A DNA stretch of 64,000 nt from contig CAWFNY010000001.1 in assembly GCA_963817435.1 (NCBI GenBank), positions 744,001 through 808,000 of the forward strand. The letters are read 5' to 3'. Within the stretch, counting starts at the first letter, position 1, and every line of letters begins with the position of its first letter. Position numbers and translations under genes: made by a program. This document shows positions 34,949 through 44,213 of the stretch, piece by piece. The notes below the pieces were generated by a model, which was given only the letters and a program-made list of their open reading frames with translations, was not told where the DNA came from and did not search any database. Origin of the DNA: JADJOM01 sp963817435. GTDB taxonomy: Bacteria > Gemmatimonadota > Gemmatimonadetes > Gemmatimonadales > GWC2-71-9.

Positions 34949-36069
34949 CCGACCGCCTCGGCGTACAGTTCCTCGTACATCGGCACAATGCGGTCGGCGG
35001 AGAAGGTGGCGGCGTGCGCGATCGCGGCCTCGCGCATGGCGCGGTGGCGCACAGGATCCTGCAGCAGCTCGATCGAGCGGCGCGCCATTGCCTCGACCGA
35101 CCCGGCGGGCTCGAGGATCCCCGAGACGCCGTCCTCGATGACTTCGGGGAGCCCGCCGACCCGGCTGGCGACGGCGGGGGCGCCGCATCCCATCGCTTCC
35201 AGGGCGGCGAGACCGAAGGACTCCGACTGCGACGGCAACAGGAAGAGATCGCTCGCCTGCAGGATCACCGCGACCCGGTCGAGCCGACCGAGGAATCGGA
35301 CGCTGTCGGACACGCCGAGCTGTTCGGCTTCGCGTTCCGCGTCGTTGCGCTCGGGGCCGTCGCCGACCATCACGAGGGTGGCCGGCATGGCCTTCCGGAT
35401 CCGGGCGAAGATCCGCACCACATCCTTCACCCGCTTCACCTCGCGGAAGTTGGAGACGTGGGTGATGACCTTCTGGCCTGCCGGCGCAAAGGCGCCCCCG
35501 CAGGCCGCGGGATCGGGGCGGTACTCCTCGAGGTTCACGAAGTTGGGGATCACCCGCACGTTGCAGCTCACGCAGCCGAAGGTGCGGTAGGTCTCGTCGC
35601 GCAGAAAGGCCGAGACCGCCGTGACCTCGTCCGAGCGTTCAATCGAGAACTTGGTGATCTCGTAGAAGCTCGCCTCCTGCCCCACCAGAGTGATGTCGGT
35701 GCCGTGCAGAGTCGTGATCACCTTGAGCGGCCGCTTCCCCTGCAGCATCTCCCGCGCGAGCCAGGCGGTGGTCGCATGCGGGATCGCGTAGTGCACGTGC
35801 AGGATATCGAGTTCTTCCCGCTTGGCGACCTCGTACTGCTTGGAGGCAAGCGCCAGCGTGTACGGGAAGTGATCGAACAGCGGGTAGTGCGCGATCGAGG
35901 TGTCGACTTCGTGAAAGAACACCCGTTCCGCGAACCCGCGGAGCCGGAACGGCGAGGCGTACGAGATGAAGTGCACCTCGTGGCCCCGCCGGGCGAGGGC
36001 GAGTCCCAGTTCGGTGGCCACGGCCCCGGAACCGCCGTAGGTGGGATAGCAGGTGATTCCGATCTTCAT
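34945..36069 (-). CDS. bshA: N-acetylglucosaminyl-malate synthase (bacillithiol pathway glycosyltransferase)
   Basis: A 374-aa GT4 glycosyltransferase with BshA-type opening MKIGITCYPTYGGSGAVATE, then DILHVHYAIPHATTAWLAR, TTLHGTDITLVG and the C-terminal ESFGLAALEAMGCGAP. BshA joins GlcNAc to L-malate, the first step to the thiol bacillithiol. The match covers the opening and HGTDITLVG motif. Neighbours bshB and bshC are not in this window. Confidence 0.9.
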   Translation of the reverse strand: MKIGITCYPTYGGSGAVATELGLALARRGHEVHFISYASPFRLRGFAERVFFHEVDTSIAHYPLFDHFPYTLALASKQYEVAKREELDILHVHYAIPHATTAWLAREMLQGKRPLKVITTLHGTDITLVGQEASFYEITKFSIERSDEVTAVSAFLRDETYRTFGCVSCNVRVIPNFVNLEEYRPDPAACGGAFAPAGQKVITHVSNFREVKRVKDVVRIFARIRKAMPATLVMVGDGPERNDAEREAEQLGVSDSVRFLGRLDRVAVILQASDLFLLPSQSESFGLAALEAMGCGAPAVASRVGGLPEVIEDGVSGILEPAGSVEAMARRSIELLQDPVRHRAMREAAIAHAATFSADRIVPMYEELYAEAVG

Positions 36070-36077
36070 GGGAACCG

Positions 36078-36572
36078 TCAGCTCTCTGGCGTCAGGGGAG
36101 CCAGCAGCGCCACCACGGCCTCGTGGCCCTTCTCGCGCGCGAGCGAGAGTGGCGTCGATCCGGAATAGCTGCGGCCATCGGGTCGGGCGCCACGTTCCAC
36201 CAGCAGCGCGACCACCTCGAGGTGGCCCTTTTGCGCGGCGCCATGCAGTGCGGTCCACTGTCCCGACTGCTCCGCATTCACATCGGCGCCCGCATCGAGC
36301 AGCACCCGGGCAATCTCGGTATGGCCGCTGCCGGCGGCGGCATGCAGGGGCTGATTGCGCAGCGGATCCATGGAAACAGCCGAGACGTCGGCGCCGATGG
36401 CGATCAGGTAGCGCGCGACGTCGGTGTGCCCGAAGTAGGCGGCATAGTGGAGCGGGGTGTAACCCGCCTCGTCCGGCAGGCCGGCGAGGTCGCGATTCTG
36501 CTCGAGCAGTTCGCGCAGCCGGGCGGTGTTCCCCGTCTGGGCGGCGTCAGAGAGTTCGGCGCGGAGATCCAT
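36078..36572 (-). CDS. Ankyrin repeat protein
   Basis: A 164-aa protein made of about four ankyrin repeats: AGYTPLHYAAYFGHTDVARY, NQPLHAAAGSGHTEIARVLL, WTALHGAAQKGHLEVVALLV and STPLSLAREKGHEAVVALL. It lacks a signal peptide and is likely a cytosolic binding protein. It sits 8 bp ahead of bshA; no functional link is known. Confidence 0.9.
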   Translation of the reverse strand: MDLRAELSDAAQTGNTARLRELLEQNRDLAGLPDEAGYTPLHYAAYFGHTDVARYLIAIGADVSAVSMDPLRNQPLHAAAGSGHTEIARVLLDAGADVNAEQSGQWTALHGAAQKGHLEVVALLVERGARPDGRSYSGSTPLSLAREKGHEAVVALLAPLTPES

Positions 36573-36629
36573 GGGCGTGAAAATAGAGGGGACGGGGAGG
36601 CAGGAACAGTCAATGAGCTGGAACGCGGC

Positions 36630-37571
36630 CTAACCCGCTTCCCCGGTGCTGCCGCCCGCCCTGCGCCAGGCCTCGGCGATCACCGCGGCGACCTCGTCGG
36701 CCGGTCGGGTCGCGTCGAGGGTGAGGACCGGACCCTCCAGCTGGTGGCGGAACCAGGTCTCCTGGCGCTTGGCGTACTGCCGGCTCGCGATCGCGACGGC
36801 CTCCGCGACACTCTCGCGCGAGCGCTGACCGTGCAGGTACTCCACCGCCTCACGGGGGCCGATGGCATCGAGCCCGGGTGCACCGGCGGGTGTCCCCTCC
36901 GCCAGCACGGCGGCGACCTCTTCGATCATGCCGCGCCGGACCATCTCCTCCGCGCGCACCAGGATACGCTGGTGCAGCACCGCGCGCGGCGCGGTCAGCA
37001 CGACGTACCAGGGGTCGATCACCCCGAGAGCCCGCGCGTGTGCCTGCCAATAGCTCAGCGGCTGGCCGGTGAGGAGGGCGACCTCCACGGCCCGGGACGC
37101 GCGCTGCCGTCCGCCGCCTTTGAATCCGGGATCGAGACGCGCCGCCCACCGCACCAGGTCCACCGGCTCCAGTCCGAGCGCCCAGCGCTCCAGATCCCGG
37201 CGCCGGAGCGGGTCGAGCGGCGGTTCGTTGAAGAGCCCCTCCGCCAGCGCCTTGACATACAGCCCGGTGCCCCCGACGATGACCGGCAGCCTGCCGCGGG
37301 CCGCGATGTCGGCGATCCACCCGGGGGCCTCCCGCGCGAAGCGGCCCGCGCTGTAGCGCTCGCCGGGACTGACGAGGTCGAGGCCGTGATGGGGAACCTT
37401 GCCGAGCCACTTGCGGGGTGGCTTCGCGGTGCCGATATCGAGCAGCTTGTAGACCTGGCGGGAGTCCGCTGACACGACCTCCAGCGGCCAGTGGGCGGCC
37501 AGCGCATGGGCAACCGCGGTCTTGCCGATCCCGGTCGGCCCGAGGATGAGCGGAGTTCTAACGCCGGCCAA
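36630..37571 (-). CDS. miaA: tRNA dimethylallyltransferase
   Basis: MiaA (313 aa) adds an isopentenyl group to A37 of tRNAs reading UNN codons. P-loop ILGPTGIGKTAVAH, EVVSADSRQVYKLLDIGTAK and VGGTGLYVKALAEGL are present. The residue before the P-loop region (GTT) is not a start codon; TTG at 37569-37571, preceded by GAGGAG and GGAG, is the best start. It overlaps the mutL end. Confidence 0.94.
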   Translation of the reverse strand: MAGVRTPLILGPTGIGKTAVAHALAAHWPLEVVSADSRQVYKLLDIGTAKPPRKWLGKVPHHGLDLVSPGERYSAGRFAREAPGWIADIAARGRLPVIVGGTGLYVKALAEGLFNEPPLDPLRRRDLERWALGLEPVDLVRWAARLDPGFKGGGRQRASRAVEVALLTGQPLSYWQAHARALGVIDPWYVVLTAPRAVLHQRILVRAEEMVRRGMIEEVAAVLAEGTPAGAPGLDAIGPREAVEYLHGQRSRESVAEAVAIASRQYAKRQETWFRHQLEGPVLTLDATRPADEVAAVIAEAWRRAGGSTGEAG

Positions 37572-39276
37572 AGCGGCGCTCCAGCTCCTCGCGGGGCAGT
37601 TGCACGATCGTCGAGCGCCCATGGACGTCGTGCGGCGGCAGCGTGCAGGTGAAGAGCCGGCTCAGCAGCTCGCGCTGCTCGCGTTCGTCGAGGGGATCGC
37701 CCCCCTTCACTGCCGCCCGGCAGGCGTAGGTGGCGGCAAAGCGCTCCAGCCGGTTGGCCCACGCGCCGAACCTCCCGCGGGCGAGGTCGGCCACCATCTC
37801 CTGAAAACAGCGGGCCGCATCGAACCTGGGATGCGGTGTGGGGACGGCGTGGATCGCGACGGTGCGACCACCGAACGGTTCGACCTCGAAGCCGACCCGC
37901 GCGAGCACGTCGCCGTAGCTCTCCACGACGTCCAGCTCCTCATCGGTCAGTTCCAGCGTCACCGGAAGCAGCAGTCGTTGTCCCGCCATGCTGCCGCGCT
38001 CGATCTCGGCCATCACCGCTTCGAAGAGCACCCGCTCATGCGCGGAGTGCTGATCCACGAAGACGAGCCCCTCGGCGCCCTCGAAGACGATGTAGGTGTT
38101 GAAGAGCTGAAAGATGGTTCCGAGTTCCGGACTCCGGCCGGATCGCGGCTCCGCGCCCGGCTCCGCCCCGATCTCGGGCTCCGCCTCGGGGAAGAGATCC
38201 TCGGCCAGGCTGAAGGTCGTGCGTCCGTCCCCGGCACTCGGCACCCGGAATTCGGAACCCCTCGGCGCGTTCACCAGTGCCGCCGCCTGCAGCTTGCCGA
38301 GCGCATCCCGGACCGCCTCCTCCACTACCCGCTCGACCCCCATGCGATCGCGGAAGCGCACCTCGAGTTTGGCAGGGTGCACGTTGACGTCCACATCCTC
38401 GCTGGCGGTTTCCAGTTCGAGAAAGAGGGACGGCCGGTCGCCGGGATGGATCGCGGAGCGATAGCCCGCTTCGGCCGCCCGGACCAGGAAGTTGTCGCGA
38501 AAGGGACGACCATTGATGAACAGCTGGGTCCGCCGCCCGGTCGGCTGGGCATCGGCCGGTCGCTGAATGAACCCCGAGACCCGAAAGCTGCCGACGGCGT
38601 ACGAGACCGGTATCAGGGTACGCGCGACATCGGCCCCCCAGACCGCCTCGAGCCGCTCGACCGGTGTCTGCCCTGCCGGGACGACAAGTCGGCTTCGGCC
38701 ATCGAGAGTGAGCTCGAAACCGGCCTCCGGATGCGCCAGCGCCAGTGTGGCCACCGCCTCCCAGGAGGCGCGGGACTCACTCGAAGCGGATCGGAGGAAT
38801 TTTCGCCGGGCGGGCGTATTGAAGAAGAGTCCGCGGACGGTGATCGTGGTGCCGCGCTGGCGGGCGACCACGCCGACGTGATCCACGCGGCCGCCGCTCA
38901 CCTCGATCTCGGTTCCGTCCCCCTCATCCTCGGACGTAGTCAGGCGAAGCCGCGACACCGACGCGATCGCCGGCAGCGCCTCACCCCGGAATCCGAAGGT
39001 CCGCACCCCGACGAGATCACTGGCGCTGCGGATCTTGCTGGTCGCGTGCCGGTCCAGGGCAAGCACGGCGTCCTCGCGCCCCATGCCGTGACCATCGTCG
39101 CTGATCTCGATGAGGGTCTTGCCCCCCTGCTCGAGATCGATGCGGATCCGGGTGGCGCCGGCGTCGAGGGCGTTCTCCGCCAGTTCCTTCACGGCGGAGG
39201 CGGGACGTTCGACCACTTCGCCGGCGGCGATCTGGTCAGCGACGGTATCGGGGAGAATCGCGATGCGGCGTGGCAT
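37558..39276 (-). CDS. mutL: DNA mismatch repair protein MutL
   Basis: MutL (572 aa). GHL ATPase motifs: ELAENALDAGATRI, DDGHGMGRED and RHATSKI, GFRGEALPAIAS. The C-terminal domain holds FVDQHSAHERVLFE, a DQHxxxExxxxE-type endonuclease motif, which suggests a nicking MutL as in bacteria without MutH. It precedes miaA. Confidence 0.96.
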   Translation of the reverse strand: MPRRIAILPDTVADQIAAGEVVERPASAVKELAENALDAGATRIRIDLEQGGKTLIEISDDGHGMGREDAVLALDRHATSKIRSASDLVGVRTFGFRGEALPAIASVSRLRLTTSEDEGDGTEIEVSGGRVDHVGVVARQRGTTITVRGLFFNTPARRKFLRSASSESRASWEAVATLALAHPEAGFELTLDGRSRLVVPAGQTPVERLEAVWGADVARTLIPVSYAVGSFRVSGFIQRPADAQPTGRRTQLFINGRPFRDNFLVRAAEAGYRSAIHPGDRPSLFLELETASEDVDVNVHPAKLEVRFRDRMGVERVVEEAVRDALGKLQAAALVNAPRGSEFRVPSAGDGRTTFSLAEDLFPEAEPEIGAEPGAEPRSGRSPELGTIFQLFNTYIVFEGAEGLVFVDQHSAHERVLFEAVMAEIERGSMAGQRLLLPVTLELTDEELDVVESYGDVLARVGFEVEPFGGRTVAIHAVPTPHPRFDAARCFQEMVADLARGRFGAWANRLERFAATYACRAAVKGGDPLDEREQRELLSRLFTCTLPPHDVHGRSTIVQLPREELERRFGRR

Positions 39277-39307
39277 GCCACAAGATAAGGCACCACCGCG
39301 CAGGGGA

Positions 39308-41611
39308 TCAGGGCTCGGCGGCGTCCGTCACGGATGCCAGCTCTTCCCGGAGCATCCACCCTGGCTGGCCCGCGGCGGTCTCCACCCGGACCCAGCCGCC
39401 CCGCACAGGCCCCAGCTCGACAGTTCCAAGCCGGGGAACTTCTCCAACCGCCGGGGCGAGACCGTTGGGCGAAAGCCGGAGTTGCGCGTTGTTGACGACG
39501 ACCGCCACCGGCGCGCGATACAGCCGCTCGAGCCCGGCGCCAGCCAGCAGGAGCAGCGCACCACCAGTCAGCAGCACCAGCCACCGGCCGCGGAAGTGCC
39601 GCGTCCACAGCACCCCGCCCCAGCCGCCCAGCCACACGACGAGCCCGAGCAGCCACAATTCGGCGGGCGTGACCGGAGCGACAAGCAGCAGTCGTCCAGC
39701 GCCGGCGTCGGCCGGGGTGACCAGCAGCAGTGCTCTCCGGATCCCGTGGTCGCGCGGGCTGAGTCGCGCGGCGCGCACCCAGGCCGCGAGCGCGAGTGCG
39801 TCATCCCCCGCTCGATAGGCGGATGCTCCGAGGTTGAACCAGTGCGTCGTCACTTCGGGCGAGAGCACCGCACGCCGCCGGAAGCCGTCGGCCGCGGCGC
39901 GATAGGCGCCCGCCTCGTAGAGCTGCTCCGGAACCGTCTGCGCGCGGAGGGAGCCTGCCGTGGCGAGCAGGAGCACGGCCGTCATCCCGGCCCGGCGGCG
40001 CCAGCGCGCACTCGGCTGGCCTTCTTCAGAGATGCTTGCGGCCAGGGCGGCGTCGACCTCGCGGACCAGTTCCGCTGCAGCCGGCGCCTGGCCGGCGGCA
40101 AAGCGCGCCGCCTCGACCCGCCCGAGCAAGTCGCGCAGCCGTGCGGACCCATCGGGAGGCAGCCCCGCCGAACTCAGCACCCGGTGCAGTCGCCGCTCAG
40201 CCGAGGCGAGCGGATCGGAATCGACGACGGCGGGCGCGATCGTGCGCCGGCGGCGCGGGCGCCGCAGCACCACCAGGATGAGTGGCGGCAGCAGGGCGAG
40301 CGTCCACCAGATGGCACCCGGCAGGAGTTGCTGCACCACGACCGCCAGTGGCCGCTTGAGATCGAGGCGCATCGGGGGCGGTTCGGCTCGCGAGGACACC
40401 TGCTGCCCACGCGGCGCGACCACCACCGTGAGGCTCGAGGAGGAGGTCAACAGATGCCGGTTGAGCCCCGGATCGAAGTAGGCGTAACGCAGCGGCGGCA
40501 GCGCGATCGATCCCGCCGAATCCGCCACCAGGAGGAATCGGAACACCTTGCTCCCCCCCAGCCGGCCATCCCGGAGATTCACCTTTTCACGGGCCCCTTC
40601 CGGATAGACGCGCAGGCCTGCGGGCCAGCGCGCGTCAGGCTGCGGCCAGAGGGCGACGTTGCCTTCCCCTTCCACAGTGAGCTCCACGGCGAAGGCCTCG
40701 CCCTGGCGCCCGGAGGCGGGCGTGACCAGCTGGCTCACGCTGAGGCCGTGACCGACGGCGCCGGCGAACGAGGGATCGCGCCCCGTCGCCGGTAACGCGG
40801 AGGCGGTGAAGCTGGAGGATTCGCTGCTGAGCTTGTACCGCTCCTCCTGGCTGAAGAACTGGAAGGCCAGCGGCACACTGTACTGCAGACTGGCGGGACC
40901 GATGGCGACTCGGCCGGGCGTGAGCGGAAAGACGACCTGATGCAGTACGAACAGATCGTACCACCGGCCGTTCACCAGACGGCTGGCCGCGATCCCGCCG
41001 GGGACCGGCTGCGGATAGCTCCACACGCCGTCGATCTGCGGCTCCTCCACCGTGGGAGAACGCCGCAACTGCTGACGTACCTCGCGGTCGAACCACGCGA
41101 TCGTCACCACGTCCACCTGCTGGCCCACCACGACCAGGGGATCCGAGACCACCACGGAGATGCCGGCTGACCCCAGGACGTCAGGCGGCGGCGCCCGTTG
41201 CAGGATCGCCGCCAGCCGGCGGCTCAGACTGGCGGTCACCGGCGCAGGAGCGCCGCCCTCGATCGTCACGGTCACCGCGTCGCCGACCGCGTAGGCGACC
41301 CCCTGCCGCACGTTCACGGGACCGAGCCGCCACTCGCCCGGAGTGTTCGCGCGAAGCTTGAGTTCGTAGGTCGTGGTGCGCCCGGCGGCGGGACCGGTCG
41401 TGACGTCGGTCCGTTCCGATCGCGACTCCAGTTCGAATCCGCCGAGCGAGGGCAGGTTCATGGAGATCGGCTCCGGGAGTCCGCTCGAGACCCGGATCGT
41501 CAGCGTGATCACGTCGCCCGGAGCGACACGATCGCGGTCCACCGCCAGCATCACCTGCGGCGCAGACTGCTGCTGCAGCAGCGCGGCGAGCATCAGCGCG
41601 GCGAGCATCAC
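39308..41611 (-). CDS. BatD-BatE fusion protein (aerotolerance operon)
   Basis: A 767-aa protein. An N-terminal hydrophobic/signal segment and BatD ectodomain are recognisable (VMLAVDRDRVAPGDVITLTI; PSLGGFELES). A membrane helix follows near residue 435. Then comes a second hydrophobic segment that looks like a former signal peptide (MTAVLLLATAGSLRAQ), a TPR-like region (WFNLGASAYRAGDDALALAA), two helices and a C-terminal SH3-like domain (VVNNAQLRLSPNGL). TPR plus SH3 is the layout of BatE, so the gene appears to be a BatD-BatE fusion. An internal ATG could give separate BatE; no stop lies between. Confidence 0.8.
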   Translation of the reverse strand: MMLAALMLAALLQQQSAPQVMLAVDRDRVAPGDVITLTIRVSSGLPEPISMNLPSLGGFELESRSERTDVTTGPAAGRTTTYELKLRANTPGEWRLGPVNVRQGVAYAVGDAVTVTIEGGAPAPVTASLSRRLAAILQRAPPPDVLGSAGISVVVSDPLVVVGQQVDVVTIAWFDREVRQQLRRSPTVEEPQIDGVWSYPQPVPGGIAASRLVNGRWYDLFVLHQVVFPLTPGRVAIGPASLQYSVPLAFQFFSQEERYKLSSESSSFTASALPATGRDPSFAGAVGHGLSVSQLVTPASGRQGEAFAVELTVEGEGNVALWPQPDARWPAGLRVYPEGAREKVNLRDGRLGGSKVFRFLLVADSAGSIALPPLRYAYFDPGLNRHLLTSSSSLTVVVAPRGQQVSSRAEPPPMRLDLKRPLAVVVQQLLPGAIWWTLALLPPLILVVLRRPRRRRTIAPAVVDSDPLASAERRLHRVLSSAGLPPDGSARLRDLLGRVEAARFAAGQAPAAAELVREVDAALAASISEEGQPSARWRRRAGMTAVLLLATAGSLRAQTVPEQLYEAGAYRAAADGFRRRAVLSPEVTTHWFNLGASAYRAGDDALALAAWVRAARLSPRDHGIRRALLLVTPADAGAGRLLLVAPVTPAELWLLGLVVWLGGWGGVLWTRHFRGRWLVLLTGGALLLLAGAGLERLYRAPVAVVVNNAQLRLSPNGLAPAVGEVPRLGTVELGPVRGGWVRVETAAGQPGWMLREELASVTDAAEP

Positions 41612-43242
41612 CAGTCCTTCACTCCGGTCACCGCCGCGTGCGCCTTGCCGAGGCGCCGGGCACGGGTGTCGCGCTCCTCGCGGGAGACGGAGTTGAGAAT
41701 CTGCTCCGCCTGCGACTGGGAGAGGTTCGGCGTCCCCTGCCCTGGCGGGCTCTGGCTCTGCCGCGGGTCCGGAGGCTGCTGTCCTCCCGAGGGCGGCTGC
41801 TTCTGCTTGCCGCCACCACCGCCCGACGGCGGTGGGGGGCGGCGGCGCTGGGCGAGTTCAAGGTTCCACTTCGCGCGGTCGCTGGAAGGCATGATGCTGA
41901 GCGCCTCCATCAGGTGCACCGAGGCGCTTGCGAGCAGCGAGTCTCGATGGACGGAGTCCGACTGCGCCTCACGCAACGAGGCGACGCCCGCGTTATAGAG
42001 CGCGCGGTAGCGGAGATCCGGATCCAGCGACCGCGATGCCCGGTCGAGCGCCTTCTCCGCCGCCGCGTTCTGGCCGCTCGCCAGCAGCGCCGTGCCGGCG
42101 TTGTACCAGGCGGTGTCCGAGGAGCCGGGCGTCAGCCGCGCGGTGAGCACCGCCGCCGCGGCCTTCACCCGTCCCGCGGCGTAGTCGCGGAGCCCGGGGG
42201 CCGGCCGCTGCGCCGAGGCCTCACGCGTGAAGAGCAGCGCCGCGAGCCCGACCAGCGCCGCCGTGCGCCGGGTGACCGTCTGCAGCCCGAGCAGCAGCGC
42301 CGCGAGCAGCGCCGGGATCCAGACCAGCGGGAGGAGATCCTGGGTGCTCGTCGCCGAGATCGGGGCCCGCTGGAAGGCGGCCAGCAGCTCGCGCACCGCT
42401 CCGGCCTGGTCGGGGAGTTCCGCAGGCACCAGCGCGCCCTCCGCCGCGTCGGCGACCTGCTGCAGGATGTCGTCGCGGCGTTGCGTTTCCACCGTCTTGC
42501 CGTCGTCGTCCATCTTGTATTCGGTCACCGCGCCGCTGCTGTCCCGGAGCGGGATCGGTACCGGAGTGCGGCCGCCCTCCGCCACGAGGACGAGACGGAT
42601 CTGCTGCTCCCGGAGCAGCTTCGCCGCGGCGAGCACGTCGGCGAGTGAATCGTGGGTCTCCCCATCGCTGAAGATCACCAGCACCCTGTCCCCCGCCTCC
42701 CGGGAGGCGTTGAGCAGCTCGGCTCCCTGGGTCAGGGCCGACGCGAGTCCGGTTCCGCCCTGACTCGCGAGTTCGGGCGAGAGTGCGTCCAGAAACAGGG
42801 TGACCGCGCCACCATCGAGCGTCAGCGGACTCAGGATGTAGCTCCGGCCCGCGAAGGCGACGAGGCCCAGGCGATCCTCCCCGAGGTCCTGCACCAGGCG
42901 CCTCGCCTCCCGGACTGCGCGCTGCAGCCGGCTCGGCTTGGTGTCTTCCGCCAGCATCGAGCGGCTGATATCCATCGCGAGCACGACCGAGAGCGCCTGC
43001 GTCTGCGCCTTGACCGTGGTTCGTCCCCCGCGCGGGCCGGCGAGGGCGATCGCCGCCGCGAGCGCGGCGAGCCCGATCAGCAGCGGAGCCCAGCGCCCCG
43101 CGGCGCGAGCCCGGGTGGCAAGTTCCACCGACCACGCCGCCGACCGGGCGATCCGGCGCCGCCGGGCGACCAGCGCGACGCCCGCGAGCAGCGCCGCGAG
43201 CAGCGGCGCCAGCGCCAGCAGTACCGGGGAGTCGAAGCTCAT
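41608..43242 (-). CDS. BatB-BatC fusion: VWA membrane protein with TPR domain
   Basis: A 544-aa protein. Two N-terminal membrane helices, then a von Willebrand A domain with MIDAS start AMDISRSMLAED, a C-terminal helix and a signal-like segment (LVGLAALLFTREASAQ). The rest is TPR-like repeats (AWYNAGTALLASGQNAAAEK) and a Pro/Gln-rich tail. This is BatB joined to BatC. It overlaps batA and batD/E by 4 bp each. Confidence 0.85.
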   Translation of the reverse strand: MSFDSPVLLALAPLLAALLAGVALVARRRRIARSAAWSVELATRARAAGRWAPLLIGLAALAAAIALAGPRGGRTTVKAQTQALSVVLAMDISRSMLAEDTKPSRLQRAVREARRLVQDLGEDRLGLVAFAGRSYILSPLTLDGGAVTLFLDALSPELASQGGTGLASALTQGAELLNASREAGDRVLVIFSDGETHDSLADVLAAAKLLREQQIRLVLVAEGGRTPVPIPLRDSSGAVTEYKMDDDGKTVETQRRDDILQQVADAAEGALVPAELPDQAGAVRELLAAFQRAPISATSTQDLLPLVWIPALLAALLLGLQTVTRRTAALVGLAALLFTREASAQRPAPGLRDYAAGRVKAAAAVLTARLTPGSSDTAWYNAGTALLASGQNAAAEKALDRASRSLDPDLRYRALYNAGVASLREAQSDSVHRDSLLASASVHLMEALSIMPSSDRAKWNLELAQRRRPPPPSGGGGGKQKQPPSGGQQPPDPRQSQSPPGQGTPNLSQSQAEQILNSVSREERDTRARRLGKAHAAVTGVKDW

Positions 43243-44213
43243 GGCGTCCGCACCACCACGGTCGCGCTGAGCAGCAGCTCCAGCGCGAGCGCGAGCAGGC
43301 CCGCGAGCACCAGCGGCTTGGCGATCTCGTCGTACTTCACGTACCGGGTCACGTGGATGGGGGTCTTCTCCAGGCCGTCGATCTGCTTGAAGATCCGGCT
43401 CAGCGCCTCACTGTCCTTGGCGCGGAAGTACCGGCCGCCGGTCGACGCCGCGATATCGCGGAGCAGGGGCTCGTCGATGCGGACCGGAAGCACTTCGTAG
43501 CGGAAGCCCGAGAGCCCGCGGCCGGTCGGGATTGGCGCTTCCCCCTCGGTACCGACCCCGATGGTGTACACCTTGATGCCGAGCGCCTGCGCGGCAGCCG
43601 CCGCGGTGCGCGGATCGACCGTGCCGCGATTGTTCTCGCCATCGGTGAGCAGCAGGATGACCTTGGACTTGCCCGGTGCCTCACGCAACCGGTTGATCGC
43701 CGTCGCCAGACCGGTCCCGATGGCGGTGCCATCCTCGAGCATGCCGATCTTGAGATCGGAGACCGCCTTCTCGAGCACTGGATAGTCCACGGTGATCGGC
43801 ACCTGGGTGAGCGCCTCCCCCGCAAAGGCGACCACGCCGATCCGGTCGGCGCTGCGTCCCTTGATGAAGTCGATCGCCTGCTGCTTCGCGACTTCCATGC
43901 GGTTCGACGGCGCGAAGTCCTCGGCGAGCATACTGCTGGAAAGATCGATCGCGATCACGATCGCGATCCCTTCCTTCTTCACTTCCACCTGCGAGCCACC
44001 CAGCCTCGGCCCCGCCGCCGCCGTGATCCAGATGCCGATGGCAAAGAACCGGCACGCGACCGGTACCTGGAGGAGCCATGTGGACTCCTTGACGCGGCTC
44101 ACCAGGCGAAGGTCGCTGTACGACGTGCCGGCGGACTTGCGGCTGCGGCGCCACCACCACCAGCCGATCGGCAGCAACAGGAGGAGCAGCAGGAACGGCC
44201 GCGCGAAGCTCAT
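43239..44213 (-). CDS. BatA-like VWA-domain membrane protein
   Basis: A 324-aa protein. An N-terminal helix pair flanks the VWA domain. MIDAS is AIDLSSSMLAED and the T of the motif region is in FAGEALTQVPIT, followed by LLTDGENNRGTVDP. C-terminal helix near 300-320. Bat proteins of Bacteroides promote aerotolerance; their exact job is unclear. It is the third VWA-type or Bat gene in a row after DUF58. Confidence 0.88.
   Translation of the reverse strand: MSFARPFLLLLLLLPIGWWWWRRSRKSAGTSYSDLRLVSRVKESTWLLQVPVACRFFAIGIWITAAAGPRLGGSQVEVKKEGIAIVIAIDLSSSMLAEDFAPSNRMEVAKQQAIDFIKGRSADRIGVVAFAGEALTQVPITVDYPVLEKAVSDLKIGMLEDGTAIGTGLATAINRLREAPGKSKVILLLTDGENNRGTVDPRTAAAAAQALGIKVYTIGVGTEGEAPIPTGRGLSGFRYEVLPVRIDEPLLRDIAASTGGRYFRAKDSEALSRIFKQIDGLEKTPIHVTRYVKYDEIAKPLVLAGLLALALELLLSATVVVRTP

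Noticed and set aside
36078..36572. Ankyrin gene as sign of eukaryote-directed effector
   Set aside because: No signal or secretion context; ankyrin proteins are common in free-living bacteria.
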